Shown here piece by piece: positions 33,355-42,235 of a stretch of DNA of 64,000 nt. Source of the stretch: Bradyrhizobium tropiciagri (GTDB lineage: Bacteria > Pseudomonadota > Alphaproteobacteria > Rhizobiales > Xanthobacteraceae); assembly GCF_018130545.1 (NCBI RefSeq), contig NZ_JAFCKF010000005.1, forward strand, positions 310,001 to 374,000, read 5' to 3'. The notes under the pieces were generated by a model. The model had not been told where the DNA came from, did no database searches, and worked only from the letters and a program-made list of their open reading frames with translations. Position 1 is the stretch's first letter; each line of letters begins with the position of its first letter. Position numbers and translations under genes: made by a program.

Positions 33355-33848
33355 GCCCGGTACTGCGCCTCGCTGACCTCTTCCAGCCAGTCGACGTTGC
33401 TGCCGTCGCGGGATTCCGTGATCGCGATATGCGTCATCGCGGTCGTTGCGGACGCGCCGTGCCAGTGCTTCTCGCCGGGCGGAAACCAGACGATGTCACC
33501 GGGACGGATTTCCTCGACCGGACCGCCCTCGCATTGTACCCGGCCGAGGCCGGAGGTGACGACGAGCGTCTGGCCGAGCGGATGGGTGTGCCATCTGGTG
33601 CGGGCGCCGGGCTCGAAGGTCACCTGGCCGCCGCTGAGGCGTGCCGGGTCGCCGACCTGGAACAGCGGGTCGACGCGCACCGTGCCGGTGAACCAGGCCT
33701 CGGGACCTTTGCCAGAGGGACGTGAGCCGTTGCGGGTGATCTGCATTGTGTCGATCCTTTCCTTTGCTGATGTCGCACCGATGTTCGTCAGTGCGGTGAA
33801 GCCGGCGGCGGCGCCCGTGAGCAGGCCGCGTCGCGACATCGTCGTCAT
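33351..33848 (-). CDS. Exported cupin-domain protein (Tat signal)
   Basis: This 165-residue protein begins with a twin-arginine signal ([17 protein letters not shown]) and has a single cupin domain. Metal-ligand histidines are visible in [15 protein letters not shown] and [11 protein letters not shown]. It resembles the small cupins often paired with carboxymuconolactone decarboxylase proteins. Four-base overlaps with both neighbours put it in one operon. The Tat signal implies a periplasmic metalloprotein; its substrate is unknown. ATG 33848 is chosen because the Tat motif starts three codons later. Confidence 0.8.
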   Translation of the reverse strand: MTTMSRRGLLTGAAAGFTALTNIGATSAKERIDTMQITRNGSRPSGKGPEAWFTGTVRVDPLFQVGDPARLSGGQVTFEPGARTRWHTHPLGQTLVVTSGLGRVQCEGGPVEEIRPGDIVWFPPGEKHWHGASATTAMTHIAITESRDGSNVDWLEEVSEAQYRA

Positions 33849-34627
33849 CGCGGCCGCTTCTCGATCACGTCCTTGACGACCGGCAGCGCCGAAAATGCGT
33901 TGGGCCATCCGGCATAGAAGGCGAGCTGCGTGATCGTCTCGCCGGCTTCCGCTGGGGTCAGGCCGTTATCCATCGCGCGGTTGAGGTGATAGGTGATCTG
34001 CGCCACCTGTCCGGTCGCGACCAGCGCGCTGACCGTGACCAGGCTGCGGTCGCGCGGCGCCAGCCCAGGCCGCAGCCAGAGATCGCGGAACAGGACGTCG
34101 GTGGTGTATTGCACGAGGCCGGGTGCCAATTTGCCGAATTGCTCGCCGACGCGGGTCGCGCGCTGCGCCTCGGCCGCCTCGTCCAGCGCAAGCGGCGGGC
34201 CCGACGCGGCGGGAAGCTGGTCGACGCCGATGTTACGGGTCTTGAAGACGCCGCTTGCGATGGCGACCGCCGACATTGCATTGGCCCAGCCGGTATAGAA
34301 GGCGAGGTGGGTAACGATCTCGGAGATCTCAGCGGGCGTCACGCCATTGTCGAGCGCGAGGTTCAGATAGTCGGCGAGCTCGACGGTCTGGCTGCGCGCG
34401 ATCAGCGCTGCGAGCGTGACGATGCTGCGGTCGCGCGGCGACAGGCCCTCACGCTTCCAGAGATCGCCGAGCACGACGGTCTTGCGATAATCTTCCAGCG
34501 CCGGTGCGACGGCACGGACGTCTTCGATCGAGGTCATTGGTCTTGCTCCCTGTGTTGTCAGCTCGGCCGCGGACGGTCCAGATGCGACCAGGCAAATCGC
34601 GCCGGCGATTGTTGTCATCAATTTCAT
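33845..34627 (-). CDS. Tandem carboxymuconolactone decarboxylase-like (CMD) protein
   Basis: This 260-residue protein has a signal peptide ([21 protein letters not shown]) and two CMD/AhpD-like domains, about 45-125 and 170-255. Each has the pattern GLxPRDRSxVTxxALxA ... GxTPAExxExxTxLAFYxGWxNA. The second copy lacks an obvious CxxC redox pair, as does the first, so AhpD-type peroxidase chemistry is unlikely. Export is unusual for CMD proteins. Its ATG overlaps the MFS stop and its stop overlaps the cupin start, each by four bases. Confidence 0.85.
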   Translation of the reverse strand: MKLMTTIAGAICLVASGPSAAELTTQGARPMTSIEDVRAVAPALEDYRKTVVLGDLWKREGLSPRDRSIVTLAALIARSQTVELADYLNLALDNGVTPAEISEIVTHLAFYTGWANAMSAVAIASGVFKTRNIGVDQLPAASGPPLALDEAAEAQRATRVGEQFGKLAPGLVQYTTDVLFRDLWLRPGLAPRDRSLVTVSALVATGQVAQITYHLNRAMDNGLTPAEAGETITQLAFYAGWPNAFSALPVVKDVIEKRPR

Positions 34628-35832
34628 GGCAGGCTCCTGTGCGACAGGCCGGCTGTCCGGATCAGCCACAGCGCGATGACCGCCCCGCTCAGCACGACCA
34701 GCGTGCTCGCGAGGAACACCGCATTGAGGCCCGCGACGCCCGCGATCAGACCGAGCAGCGGCGTGGTGACGCCGAGCGTGAGATCGAGGCAGGCGGTGTA
34801 GGCCCCCATCGCCAGCCCGCGGCTCTCGGGTGGTGCGCGGCGCACGGCCTCGACGCCGAAGCCGGGATAGACCAGCGAATAGCCGAGACCGGCGAGCGCG
34901 GCGCCTGCGAACACCAGCACCGGCATCGTGGCAAGCCAGATCAGCGCCTGTCCGGCCGCCTCGATCAGGATGCAGACCAGCGCCACCAGCGGCCCGCCGA
35001 TGCGGTCGGGCAGGTGGCCGAAGATCAGCCGCCCGATGACGAAGCCGAGGCTGACCAGCGAGAGCGCCAGCCATGCCGCGTTCCAGCCGTTGCGCGCGAA
35101 CAGCAGCACGACGAAGGTGGTGATCGCGCCGAAGCCGACGCTGGAGAGCGCCATGCCGAGACCCGGCAGCCAGATTGCGCCGAGCACCTTGGTCAGGGCC
35201 GGGCGCGCATGGCGTGACGGCGCGATGCCGCGCAGCGGTGCGACAACGAATAGCGTCAGCAGCGGGATCAGCATGGTCGCAAACGCAATCGCCGTGAAGC
35301 CGTGACGCGCATAGAGCGCGCTGCCCGCCGGCGCGCCGGCCGCGTAGGCGACATAGATCGCGGTGCCGACCCACGACATCACGCGGCCGGTGTTGGCGGG
35401 GCCGGCCAGCGCCAGCCCCCAGTTCAACGCCCCCGCGACCATGAAGCTCTCGGCGCCGCCGAGGATGGCCCGCCCGAGCAGCAGGATCGCCAGCGAGAAC
35501 GCAGGCATGTCGACGAATTCCAGCGACAGGCCATAAAGCAGCCCCGCGACCGAGGCCGCGATCAGGCCGGCAATCACCACGCGCTTGACGCCTCTGGTGT
35601 CGGCAAGATGCCCCGCGGTGAAGCGCGAGATCAGCGATGCCGCGAACTGACTGCCGGCGACGAGGCCGACCACGAAGGTATCGAAGCCGAGGCCTTGGTG
35701 AACATGCAGCGGCAGCGCCGGCATCGCGAGACCGATCACCAGAAAGCCGGAGAAGATCACGGCGACGATCGGGAACAGTGTTGCGGCGATCGACGGTTCG
35801 GCGACCGGGATCGGTGACGTCGTGACGGACAT
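34624..35832 (-). CDS. MFS transporter (YhhS/SetA-like)
   Basis: This 402-residue transporter has about twelve membrane helices and the MFS signature RFTAGHLADTRGVKR between helices 2 and 3. Its repeat in the second half is GRLIFGHLPDRIGG. It opens a four-gene minus-strand operon and is divergent from a LysR gene (104 bases between the starts). Efflux of a toxic aromatic or quinone would fit the CMD, cupin and monooxygenase genes that follow, but the substrate is unknown. ATG 35832 gives a normal MFS N terminus; an open frame extends further upstream. Confidence 0.85.
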   Translation of the reverse strand: MSVTTSPIPVAEPSIAATLFPIVAVIFSGFLVIGLAMPALPLHVHQGLGFDTFVVGLVAGSQFAASLISRFTAGHLADTRGVKRVVIAGLIAASVAGLLYGLSLEFVDMPAFSLAILLLGRAILGGAESFMVAGALNWGLALAGPANTGRVMSWVGTAIYVAYAAGAPAGSALYARHGFTAIAFATMLIPLLTLFVVAPLRGIAPSRHARPALTKVLGAIWLPGLGMALSSVGFGAITTFVVLLFARNGWNAAWLALSLVSLGFVIGRLIFGHLPDRIGGPLVALVCILIEAAGQALIWLATMPVLVFAGAALAGLGYSLVYPGFGVEAVRRAPPESRGLAMGAYTACLDLTLGVTTPLLGLIAGVAGLNAVFLASTLVVLSGAVIALWLIRTAGLSHRSLP

Positions 35833-35899
35833 GGGCGGACAACGGGTTCGATTAATCTCTGGCGTGCAAGCTAGGGCTTCCGCCGTCCCCCGATTAGAT

Positions 35900-35922
35900 G
35901 ATAAAATCCGCATGGATTTATC
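35900..35922. promoter_or_regulatory. Imperfect palindrome, candidate LysR operator
   Basis: GATAAAATCC (35900-35909) and GGATTTATC (35914-35922) form an inverted repeat, with one extra A on the left arm. It lies 15 bases before the LysR start and 68 bases from the MFS start, a usual operator position. Binding is inferred. Confidence 0.5.
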
Positions 35923-35936
35923 AACCAGGCTTATCA

Positions 35937-36839
35937 ATGAACCGGGACAACGCCAGCGACCTGCTGGTCTTCCTCGCGGTGGCGCGGGAGCGGAGTTTTA
36001 CGCGCGCCGCGGCTCAGCTCGGGCTGTCGCAATCGGCCCTGAGCCAGATCGTCCGGGCGCTCGAGGAACGCCTCGGCGTGCGGTTGTTGAGCCGCACCAC
36101 GCGCAACGTCGCGCCGACACTGGCCGGCGAGCGGCTGCTGCGCACCATCGGCCCGAAGTTCGACGAGATGGATGGCGAGCTGGCGGCGCTTGGTGAACTG
36201 CGCGAGAAGCCGGCGGGCACTATCCGCGTGACCTCGACCGAATATGCCGCCGAGGCGATCCTGATGCCGGCATTGCGCAAGATCCTGCCGAAATACCCCG
36301 ACATCAAGGTGGAAGTCGTGATCGACTATGGTCTCACCAACATCGTCGCCGAGCAATATGACGCCGGTATCCGGCCCGGCGAGCTGGTTGCAAAGGACAT
36401 GATCGCGGTGCGGGTCAGTCCGGATCTGCGCATGGCGGTGGTCGGCTCGCCCGACTATTTCGCGACGCGCAGGAAGCCGCGCACGCCACAGGAATTGACC
36501 GAACACAATTGCCTCAATCTGCGCCTGCCGACCCATGGCGGCCGGCTCTATGCGTGGGAGTTCGAGAAGAACGGGCGGGAGCTCAATGTGCGTGTCGAGG
36601 GCCAGCTGGTGTTCAACGGCTCCGGCACGCTGTTGAGCGCCGCGGTCAACGGGCTTGGTCTCGCCTACATGACCGAAGGGCAGGCGAAGCCGCAGCTGGC
36701 GAGCGGTCACCTGGTGCGCGTGCTCGGCGACTGGTGCCCGCCGTTCTCCGGCTATCACCTGTATTATCCAAGCCGGCGGCAGGCGTCGCCGGCATTCTCG
36801 CTGCTGGTCGACGCATTGAGATATCGCGGGAAGAGCTGA
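35937..36839 (+). CDS. LysR-family transcriptional regulator
   Basis: This 300-residue regulator has an N-terminal helix-turn-helix (LLVFLAVARERSFTRAAAQLGLSQSALSQIVRALEERLGVRLLSRTTRNV) of the PgrR/YafC-like group, and an effector-binding domain from about residue 90. ATG 35937 gives the normal family start. It is divergent from the MFS-CMD-cupin-ABM operon, which it likely controls. PgrR-like relatives often sense aromatics or quinones, which suits that operon. Confidence 0.88.
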   Translation: MNRDNASDLLVFLAVARERSFTRAAAQLGLSQSALSQIVRALEERLGVRLLSRTTRNVAPTLAGERLLRTIGPKFDEMDGELAALGELREKPAGTIRVTSTEYAAEAILMPALRKILPKYPDIKVEVVIDYGLTNIVAEQYDAGIRPGELVAKDMIAVRVSPDLRMAVVGSPDYFATRRKPRTPQELTEHNCLNLRLPTHGGRLYAWEFEKNGRELNVRVEGQLVFNGSGTLLSAAVNGLGLAYMTEGQAKPQLASGHLVRVLGDWCPPFSGYHLYYPSRRQASPAFSLLVDALRYRGKS

Positions 36840-37114
36840 GGCGGGGCTGTTGAGCATCGCGGCACGTCTGCATTGTTGCGCGATCCGTCTGCACGCTGCG
36901 CGATGATCTGCTACTGATTGCTGCAGCCGCCTTCGTTGTCGAACATGTTCAGAAACCTGGGCGGCAAGTCAATCGCATGCCGCAACTTGAGCGCGCGCAA
37001 ATGCGCGAAATTCGCAGCGACCGCTTGCCGCGCCGATATGTGAACCAGTTCATCTTCGTTCGCGCCGATCCGTTTCAGCATGTCGGCTCGACGCGAACAG
37101 AAGGAGTCGCGGAC

Positions 37115-37222
37115 ATGAGCGAGCAGCCATCAAAGGGAATGCCCGATTGGCTCACGACGGACATGGTGGTGATCGCCGTCGCACTTGTCATCATCGTGAT
37201 GGGCATCTGGATCGCGCCGTAA
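37115..37222 (+). CDS. Small single-pass membrane protein (35 aa)
   Basis: This 35-residue peptide has a short polar N terminus (MSEQPSKGMPDWLTTD) and one hydrophobic helix (MVVIAVALVIIVMGIWIA). The start is supported by AAGGAG about nine bases before the ATG. The 275 bases upstream hold no other gene. It is not part of an evident operon. I do not recognise the family; its function is unknown. Conservation in related genomes would decide whether it is a real gene. Confidence 0.55.
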   Translation: MSEQPSKGMPDWLTTDMVVIAVALVIIVMGIWIAP

Positions 37223-37251
37223 CGGCCGCGGATGCGCGGGGATGATGCGCC

Positions 37252-38880
37252 TTACAGGCCGATCATCCGGAAGATCATGCCTCCGATATTCGGACCATGA
37301 TGATGGTGGTGGCGATGACGGCCCCGCGGAGGTTCGTCGCTGCTTGCGGCCATCGCGGTCCGCCCGCCGTCCCGCTCGGGGCCGACCGCGTCGAACGCGG
37401 CCTTCTGCTCGTCACTGAGCGCAGCGTAGAACGTATCCAGCGTAGGGCGCACCGTGCCGATCGCCTGCAGCATGGCATCCAGTCGGGCTTCGACCGCTGC
37501 AAGGCGTGCCGGCGGCGTGCGCGCATCGGTGGGCGGGCAGGATGATTTCAAGGTGTCCTCGGCCTTTGTTGCCGCGTCTCGCAGGGCGTCGAGGCTCGCC
37601 CGCTGTGCGTCGGTCGGCTTGACGTCGCGATCGATGATGTCGCCGGGCCATGAGATGGCGGCAGGCTGCGCCGTGTTGCAGGTGGCGTTGTCCGACGTCG
37701 CTTCACGTTGGCCGCGGTGCTGATCCGCCGCCAACGCCGTCACCTTGGCTTTCTGATCGTCGCTGAGCAGTCCATAGAACTTATCGAGCGCGGGTTGCAG
37801 GATGCCGACCGCGTCGCGCATCGCCTGGAGGCGCTGCTGCATCGCGGAGAGCCGGCTCGGCGCGGTCAGCGGCACGTCCTTGGGACAGGAATTGAGAATG
37901 GTCTCGGACGCCTTTTGCGACGCGCTGGCGAGCTCGTCGAGCGCCGCGCTCTGCTCCGCATTGGGCTGGATGGCGCTGCGGAATTGCTCGATCGGGAAGC
38001 CCGCGATATCGCTTCGGTCGCTGCCGCACATGTCGGCAAGGGTGGTGGCTTGCGCGCGTGCGCTGGATCGGCCTGTCGTCGGCGGAGGACCGGCGCGGCC
38101 GGGCAAATAGTCGGCATAGCCGCTCAGTGCATCGTAGTCATAGGGACCGAACAGACCGGCATAAAGATCACCATAGCCGTAATCCCAGAAGTACGGATCA
38201 TAGCCCCAGCCCCACCAGGTGTAGTCATAGAGGTCGTAATAGGCGTAGGGCCAGAACACCGGGCCGACCCAGCCATAGCCACCGTGCGGATGACGCCACC
38301 AACCGTCGCCATTGCGATAACCCAGGGCGGCTCCGGCGGCGGCGGTCGTGATGGCGGCGCGCGTCATCGGGTTGCGCAAGCCGCCCGGTCTGCTCATCGC
38401 GGTTCGGATCTGGCGCGAGGCCAGCGAGTGACCCACGACGCTCGCACTGTGCCGCATCGCGGCGGGCGAGGCGGCAGCACGGCGTGCGGCTAAGCTCGGC
38501 GCAGAGCGTGCGGCATGCGCGGCAGGGCGGAATTGAGAACGGCGTGCGGCAGAGCTGCCGCTAAACCTCGTCCCGGCTCCTGCTGCGGGACGAATGGTGT
38601 GAAAACCGCCGCCGCGCGGGCCGCTGGCGTGAAACCCGCCGCCGTGGAAGCCGCCACCGCCAGCATGAAATCCGCCGCCGCCGTGGAAGCCGCCGCCACC
38701 ATGAAATCCACCACCGCCACCATGGAAGCCGCCACTGCCATGACCTCCACCTCCACCGCCATGGCCTCCGCCGCCGCGAGCGGCATCGGCACGACCTGCG
38801 AAAAGCGCAGCCGATGCCGCCACTGCGATGATCGCGGCGAACACCAACACGGAATATTTGCTGCGGGCGGCCGTCAGCAT
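37252..38880 (-). CDS. Exported Gly/His-rich protein with duplicated Spy-like segments
   Basis: This 542-residue protein has a signal peptide ending near ADA. Residues about 34-95 form a GGGGFHGGG-type Gly/His repeat. A central region is rich in Tyr and Trp (WGWGYDPYFWDYGYGDLY), with a hydrophobic segment (TRAAITTAAAGAALGYR) just before it. Two related C-terminal segments follow (about 300-400 and 405-515), each with one Cys and an LTxxQ-like motif: FYGLLSDDQKAKV and FYAALSDEQKAAFD. The tail is His-rich (HRHHHHHGPN). Spy/CpxP proteins bind unfolded proteins or metals. The His tracts suggest metal binding here, which is inference. Confidence 0.8.
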   Translation of the reverse strand: MLTAARSKYSVLVFAAIIAVAASAALFAGRADAARGGGGHGGGGGGHGSGGFHGGGGGFHGGGGFHGGGGFHAGGGGFHGGGFHASGPRGGGFHTIRPAAGAGTRFSGSSAARRSQFRPAAHAARSAPSLAARRAAASPAAMRHSASVVGHSLASRQIRTAMSRPGGLRNPMTRAAITTAAAGAALGYRNGDGWWRHPHGGYGWVGPVFWPYAYYDLYDYTWWGWGYDPYFWDYGYGDLYAGLFGPYDYDALSGYADYLPGRAGPPPTTGRSSARAQATTLADMCGSDRSDIAGFPIEQFRSAIQPNAEQSAALDELASASQKASETILNSCPKDVPLTAPSRLSAMQQRLQAMRDAVGILQPALDKFYGLLSDDQKAKVTALAADQHRGQREATSDNATCNTAQPAAISWPGDIIDRDVKPTDAQRASLDALRDAATKAEDTLKSSCPPTDARTPPARLAAVEARLDAMLQAIGTVRPTLDTFYAALSDEQKAAFDAVGPERDGGRTAMAASSDEPPRGRHRHHHHHGPNIGGMIFRMIGL

Positions 38881-39026
38881 GTGTCCTCACCCTTCGGATA
38901 CTCAGTGATGCCTAAGGTCAACATCCCACGCCGCTGCCGGGTTCCAACGGCGATGCGGTTATTTGTCGGGTGGGTGATGACACCGAGCTGTCCGACGGCG
39001 ATAGAACGTTGGCCGTGCCAAATACT

Positions 39027-39060
39027 CACCGTCGTCCCGGCGAAGGCCGGGACGACGGTG
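39027..39060. repeat. Intergenic hairpin repeat, GTCGTCCCGG family (single)
   Basis: A 15-base perfect stem with a GAAG loop extends the same hairpin seen at 17131-17156 by CACC/GGTG flanks. It lies in the 216-base gap between the Gly/His-rich protein and the Lrp gene, 37 bases past the Lrp stop. Confidence 0.85.
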
Positions 39061-39096
39061 AGGTTGTGGCGCTAGCGAAGCTCCCAGCCACCTTTC

Positions 39097-39558
39097 CTAC
39101 ACCGGCAACGCCGTCGAATACTTCACCTGGCTCAGCGCAAAGCTCGATTCGATCGAGGCGATGCCGTCGAGGCGGGTCAGCTTGTTCTTCAGGAATGCTT
39201 CATAGGAGGAGAGGTCGGCGGCGACGACGCGCAAGAGATAATCGCGGTTGCCGGTCATCAGATAACATTCGAGCACCTCGTCCCATTTCGAGATCGCGCG
39301 CGCGAAGCGGTTGAGGTCTTCCTCCTTCTGCCGCGCGAGCTTGATCGAGATGAAGACCGAGACGTGCAGCCCGATCGATTTCTGGTCGACGGTAGCGATG
39401 TAGCGCGAGATCACGCCGCGCTCCTCGAGCAGCTTGACCCGGCGGTGGCACGGCGACACCGACAGTCCGACCTTGTCGGCGAGCTCCTGCATGGTCATGC
39501 GGCTGTCGGTCTGGAGCAGACTCAGGATCTTGCGGTCGATCGCGTCGAGGGCAGGCAT
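39097..39558 (-). CDS. Lrp/AsnC-family transcriptional regulator
   Basis: This 153-residue regulator has an N-terminal helix-turn-helix (LDAIDRKILSLLQTDSRMTMQELADKVGLSVSPCHRRVKLLEERGVI) and a C-terminal RAM ligand domain with YLMTGNRDYLLRVVAADL. It is divergent from the AceE-like gene, an arrangement known for MdeR and MdeB (2-oxobutyrate dehydrogenase E1) in Pseudomonas. It probably senses an amino acid and induces the E1 gene. ATG 39558 gives the normal family start. Confidence 0.9.
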   Translation of the reverse strand: MPALDAIDRKILSLLQTDSRMTMQELADKVGLSVSPCHRRVKLLEERGVISRYIATVDQKSIGLHVSVFISIKLARQKEEDLNRFARAISKWDEVLECYLMTGNRDYLLRVVAADLSSYEAFLKNKLTRLDGIASIESSFALSQVKYSTALPV

Positions 39559-39589
39559 TGGGATGAACTCGTCAGTTGAGGCCGGATCG

Positions 39590-39604
39590 TGGGAATTTAT
39601 CCCA
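39590..39604. promoter_or_regulatory. Candidate Lrp operator (TGGGA-N5-TCCCA)
   Basis: TGGGA at 39590-39594 and TCCCA at 39600-39604 flank AATTTATC-type A/T bases. This is a typical Lrp/AsnC dyad in the gap between the regulator and the AceE-like gene, 32 bases before the regulator start and 85 before the E1 start. Confidence 0.45.
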
Positions 39605-39688
39605 ATTTTTCCTGTGCTGTCGCGTGGAATTGAGATTTTCAGCGGCGCAGCCGGCAGTAACATCGGGAATATCGCTGGGAGCCCTGCC

Positions 39689-42055
39689 ATGGGAATTGCG
39701 CCTGAACGCCTCGAGTTGCTGTCCGCCTTGGCTCGCAAGGTGCTGTGGCTGTCGTCGTGGACCATCCATCACGCCAACCATGTGCGGCCCTCCAGCGACG
39801 GTCTGAAGGTCGGCGGCCACCAGGCCTCGTCGGCGTCGCTCGCCAACATCATGTCGGCGCTGTATTTCTCGGTGCTGCGCCCGCAGGACCGCGTCGCGGT
39901 GAAGCCGCATGCGAGCCCGGTGTTTCATGCGATCCAGTATCTGTTCGGCCATCAGACCCGTGACAAGCTGGAGAATTTCCGCGGCTACAAGGGCGCGCAG
40001 TCCTATCCGTCGCGCACCAAGGACGTCGACGATGTCGACTTCTCCACCGGCTCGGTCGGCCTCGGCGTGGCGCAGACGCTGTTTGCCTCGCTGGTGCAGG
40101 ACTACGTCAAGGCGCATGGCTGGATGAACGACCGGCCCGAAGGCCGCATGATTGCGCTGGTCGGCGACGCCGAGATGGACGAGGGCAATATCTTCGAGGC
40201 GCTGCTGGAAGGTTGGAAGCACGGCCTGCGCAACACCTGGTGGGTGGTCGACTACAACAGGCAGTCGCTCGATGCCGTGGTGCGCGAGGGGCTGTGGGCC
40301 AAGTTCGAGACCATGTTCCGCAATTTCGGCTGGGACGTGGTGATCGTGAAATACGGCAAGCTGATGCTGGAGGCGTTCGCCGAACCCGGCGGCGAGGCGC
40401 TGCGGCGCTGGATCGACAATTGCCCGAACCAGATGTATGCGGCGCTCTGCTTCCAGGGCGGTGCTGCGTTCCGCAAGCATCTGCGCGACGATATCGGCGA
40501 CCAGGGCGAGGTATCGGCGCTGATCGATCGGCGCAGCGACGACGAATTGCTGGCGCTGATGTCGAATCTCGGCGGCCACGACATGGCAAGCATGATCGAG
40601 GCGTTCGAGGCTGTTGATCACGATCGTCCGGTTTGCTTCATCGCCTACACCATCAAGGGCGTCGGTCTGCCGATGCAGGGCCACAAGGACAACCACGCCG
40701 GCCTGATGACCGTGGCGCAGATGGAGAAGTGGCGCACCGCGCAGAACATCCGCACCGGTCACGAGTGGGACAAGTTCGAGGGCCTGTCGCAGGAGCCTGC
40801 GAAGCTCGAAGCGTTCCTGGCCGATGCGCCGTTCAACCGCGAGGGCCGCCGCCGTCTCTCGGCTCCGGAAATCGACGTGCCGGAGCGACTGGCCTTCAAG
40901 GCCTCCGCGCAGATGTCGACGCAGCAGGGCTTTGGTCTCGTGCTGCATGAGCTTGCGCGCGGTGACAGCGAACTCGCCTCGCGCATCGTCACCGTTTCGC
41001 CTGATGTCACCGTGTCGACCAATCTCGGTGCCTGGGTCAACCGCCGCGGCCTGTTCGCCAAGGCGGAGAACCACGATCTGTTCCGGCAGGAGAAGATCCC
41101 GTCGGCCTACACCTGGGAATATTCGCCGAAGGGTCAGCACCTCGAGCTCGGCATCGCCGAGATGAATCTGTTCATCATGCTCTCCGCGCTCGGCCTGTCG
41201 CAGCAGATCAACGGGGCGCGGCTGCTGCCGGTCGGCACGCTGTACGATCCTTTCATCGAGCGCGGCCTCGATGCGCTGAACTATGCCTGCTACCAGGACG
41301 CCCGCTTCATGGTGGCGGCGACGCCGTCGGGCATCTCGCTGGCGCCGGAAGGTGGCGCGCACCAGTCGATCAAGACGCCGCTGATCGGCATGGGGCAGGA
41401 TGGGCTCGCCTCGTTCGATCCGGCCTTCGTCGATGAACTTGCCGTGATCATGGGCTGGGGCTTTGGCCACATGCAGCGCGAGGGCGCCGAGGGTGGTTCG
41501 GTTTACTTGCGACTCTCGACGCGAACGCTGGAGCAGCCGCAACGGATCATGACGCCGGACCTGCAGCGCGACATCACCGAGGGCGCCTACTGGATGCGCA
41601 AGCCGGGCCCGAACTGCGACATCGTGATCGCCTATACCGGCACCGTCGCGCCGGAGGCGATCGAGGCGGTCGGCCTGATCGGCGAGAGCCACCGCGATGT
41701 CGGTCTCCTGGCGGTAACCTCGGCCGACCGGCTCTATGCGGGTTGGTCCGCGGCGCGGAATTTGCGTCGCGATCGCCGCGGCGCGCAGCATTTGAGTCAT
41801 ATCGAGCGCATGCTGGCGCCGCTCGGCCGCGACTGCGGCATTGTGACCGTGATCGACGGCCATCCGGCTTCGCTCGGTTGGCTCGGCAGCGTGCGCGGCC
41901 ACCGCGTCGAGGCGCTCGGCGTCGAGCATTTCGGCCAGACCGGCACGATCGGCGACCTCTACCGCCACTACGGCATCGACGCCAACGCCATCATCGATGC
42001 GGCCGAAACCGTGTCGGCCGGCGCCCCGGTGCGACATCGCAAGATGGCGGTGTAA
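39689..42055 (+). CDS. Homodimeric 2-oxoacid dehydrogenase E1 / transketolase-like (AceE/MdeB type)
   Basis: This 788-residue thiamine-diphosphate enzyme resembles AceE-type pyruvate dehydrogenase E1. The ThDP/Mg motif is GDAEMDEGN...NRQSLD (about 156-195). Other features are HPHASPVFHAIQYLFG-like KPHASPVFHAIQYLFGHQ, FIAYTIKGVGLPMQGHKDNHAG and GISLAPEGGAHQS. It is about 100 residues shorter than E. coli AceE (887). MdeB of Pseudomonas, a 2-oxobutyrate dehydrogenase E1, is next to an Lrp-type gene, as here. No E2 or E3 genes are in the window, so it must use subunits encoded elsewhere. A 2-oxoacid from amino-acid breakdown is the likely substrate. Confidence 0.85.
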   Translation: MGIAPERLELLSALARKVLWLSSWTIHHANHVRPSSDGLKVGGHQASSASLANIMSALYFSVLRPQDRVAVKPHASPVFHAIQYLFGHQTRDKLENFRGYKGAQSYPSRTKDVDDVDFSTGSVGLGVAQTLFASLVQDYVKAHGWMNDRPEGRMIALVGDAEMDEGNIFEALLEGWKHGLRNTWWVVDYNRQSLDAVVREGLWAKFETMFRNFGWDVVIVKYGKLMLEAFAEPGGEALRRWIDNCPNQMYAALCFQGGAAFRKHLRDDIGDQGEVSALIDRRSDDELLALMSNLGGHDMASMIEAFEAVDHDRPVCFIAYTIKGVGLPMQGHKDNHAGLMTVAQMEKWRTAQNIRTGHEWDKFEGLSQEPAKLEAFLADAPFNREGRRRLSAPEIDVPERLAFKASAQMSTQQGFGLVLHELARGDSELASRIVTVSPDVTVSTNLGAWVNRRGLFAKAENHDLFRQEKIPSAYTWEYSPKGQHLELGIAEMNLFIMLSALGLSQQINGARLLPVGTLYDPFIERGLDALNYACYQDARFMVAATPSGISLAPEGGAHQSIKTPLIGMGQDGLASFDPAFVDELAVIMGWGFGHMQREGAEGGSVYLRLSTRTLEQPQRIMTPDLQRDITEGAYWMRKPGPNCDIVIAYTGTVAPEAIEAVGLIGESHRDVGLLAVTSADRLYAGWSAARNLRRDRRGAQHLSHIERMLAPLGRDCGIVTVIDGHPASLGWLGSVRGHRVEALGVEHFGQTGTIGDLYRHYGIDANAIIDAAETVSAGAPVRHRKMAV

Positions 42056-42235
42056 GGCGATTGATGTGGGACGGTGGCATGTCTTGCCACCGGTGCAGCA
42101 GCGACATTATATGCCGTGGGCGTGCACGAGCCGCGCCCCGCATATGGCGGGTTCAATTCGCCCTGCTTTCGTGCAAGGATGCCTGCCGAACGCTTTCCGT
42201 TCCCAATTCCATACGCCCCCTACAAGAGGTTTCCG

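Noticed and set aside
39572-42037. 821-codon minus-strand frame over the AceE-like gene
   Set aside because: It is an antisense shadow: Arg, His, Asp and Leu rich, no domain signal, whereas the plus strand has intact E1 motifs.
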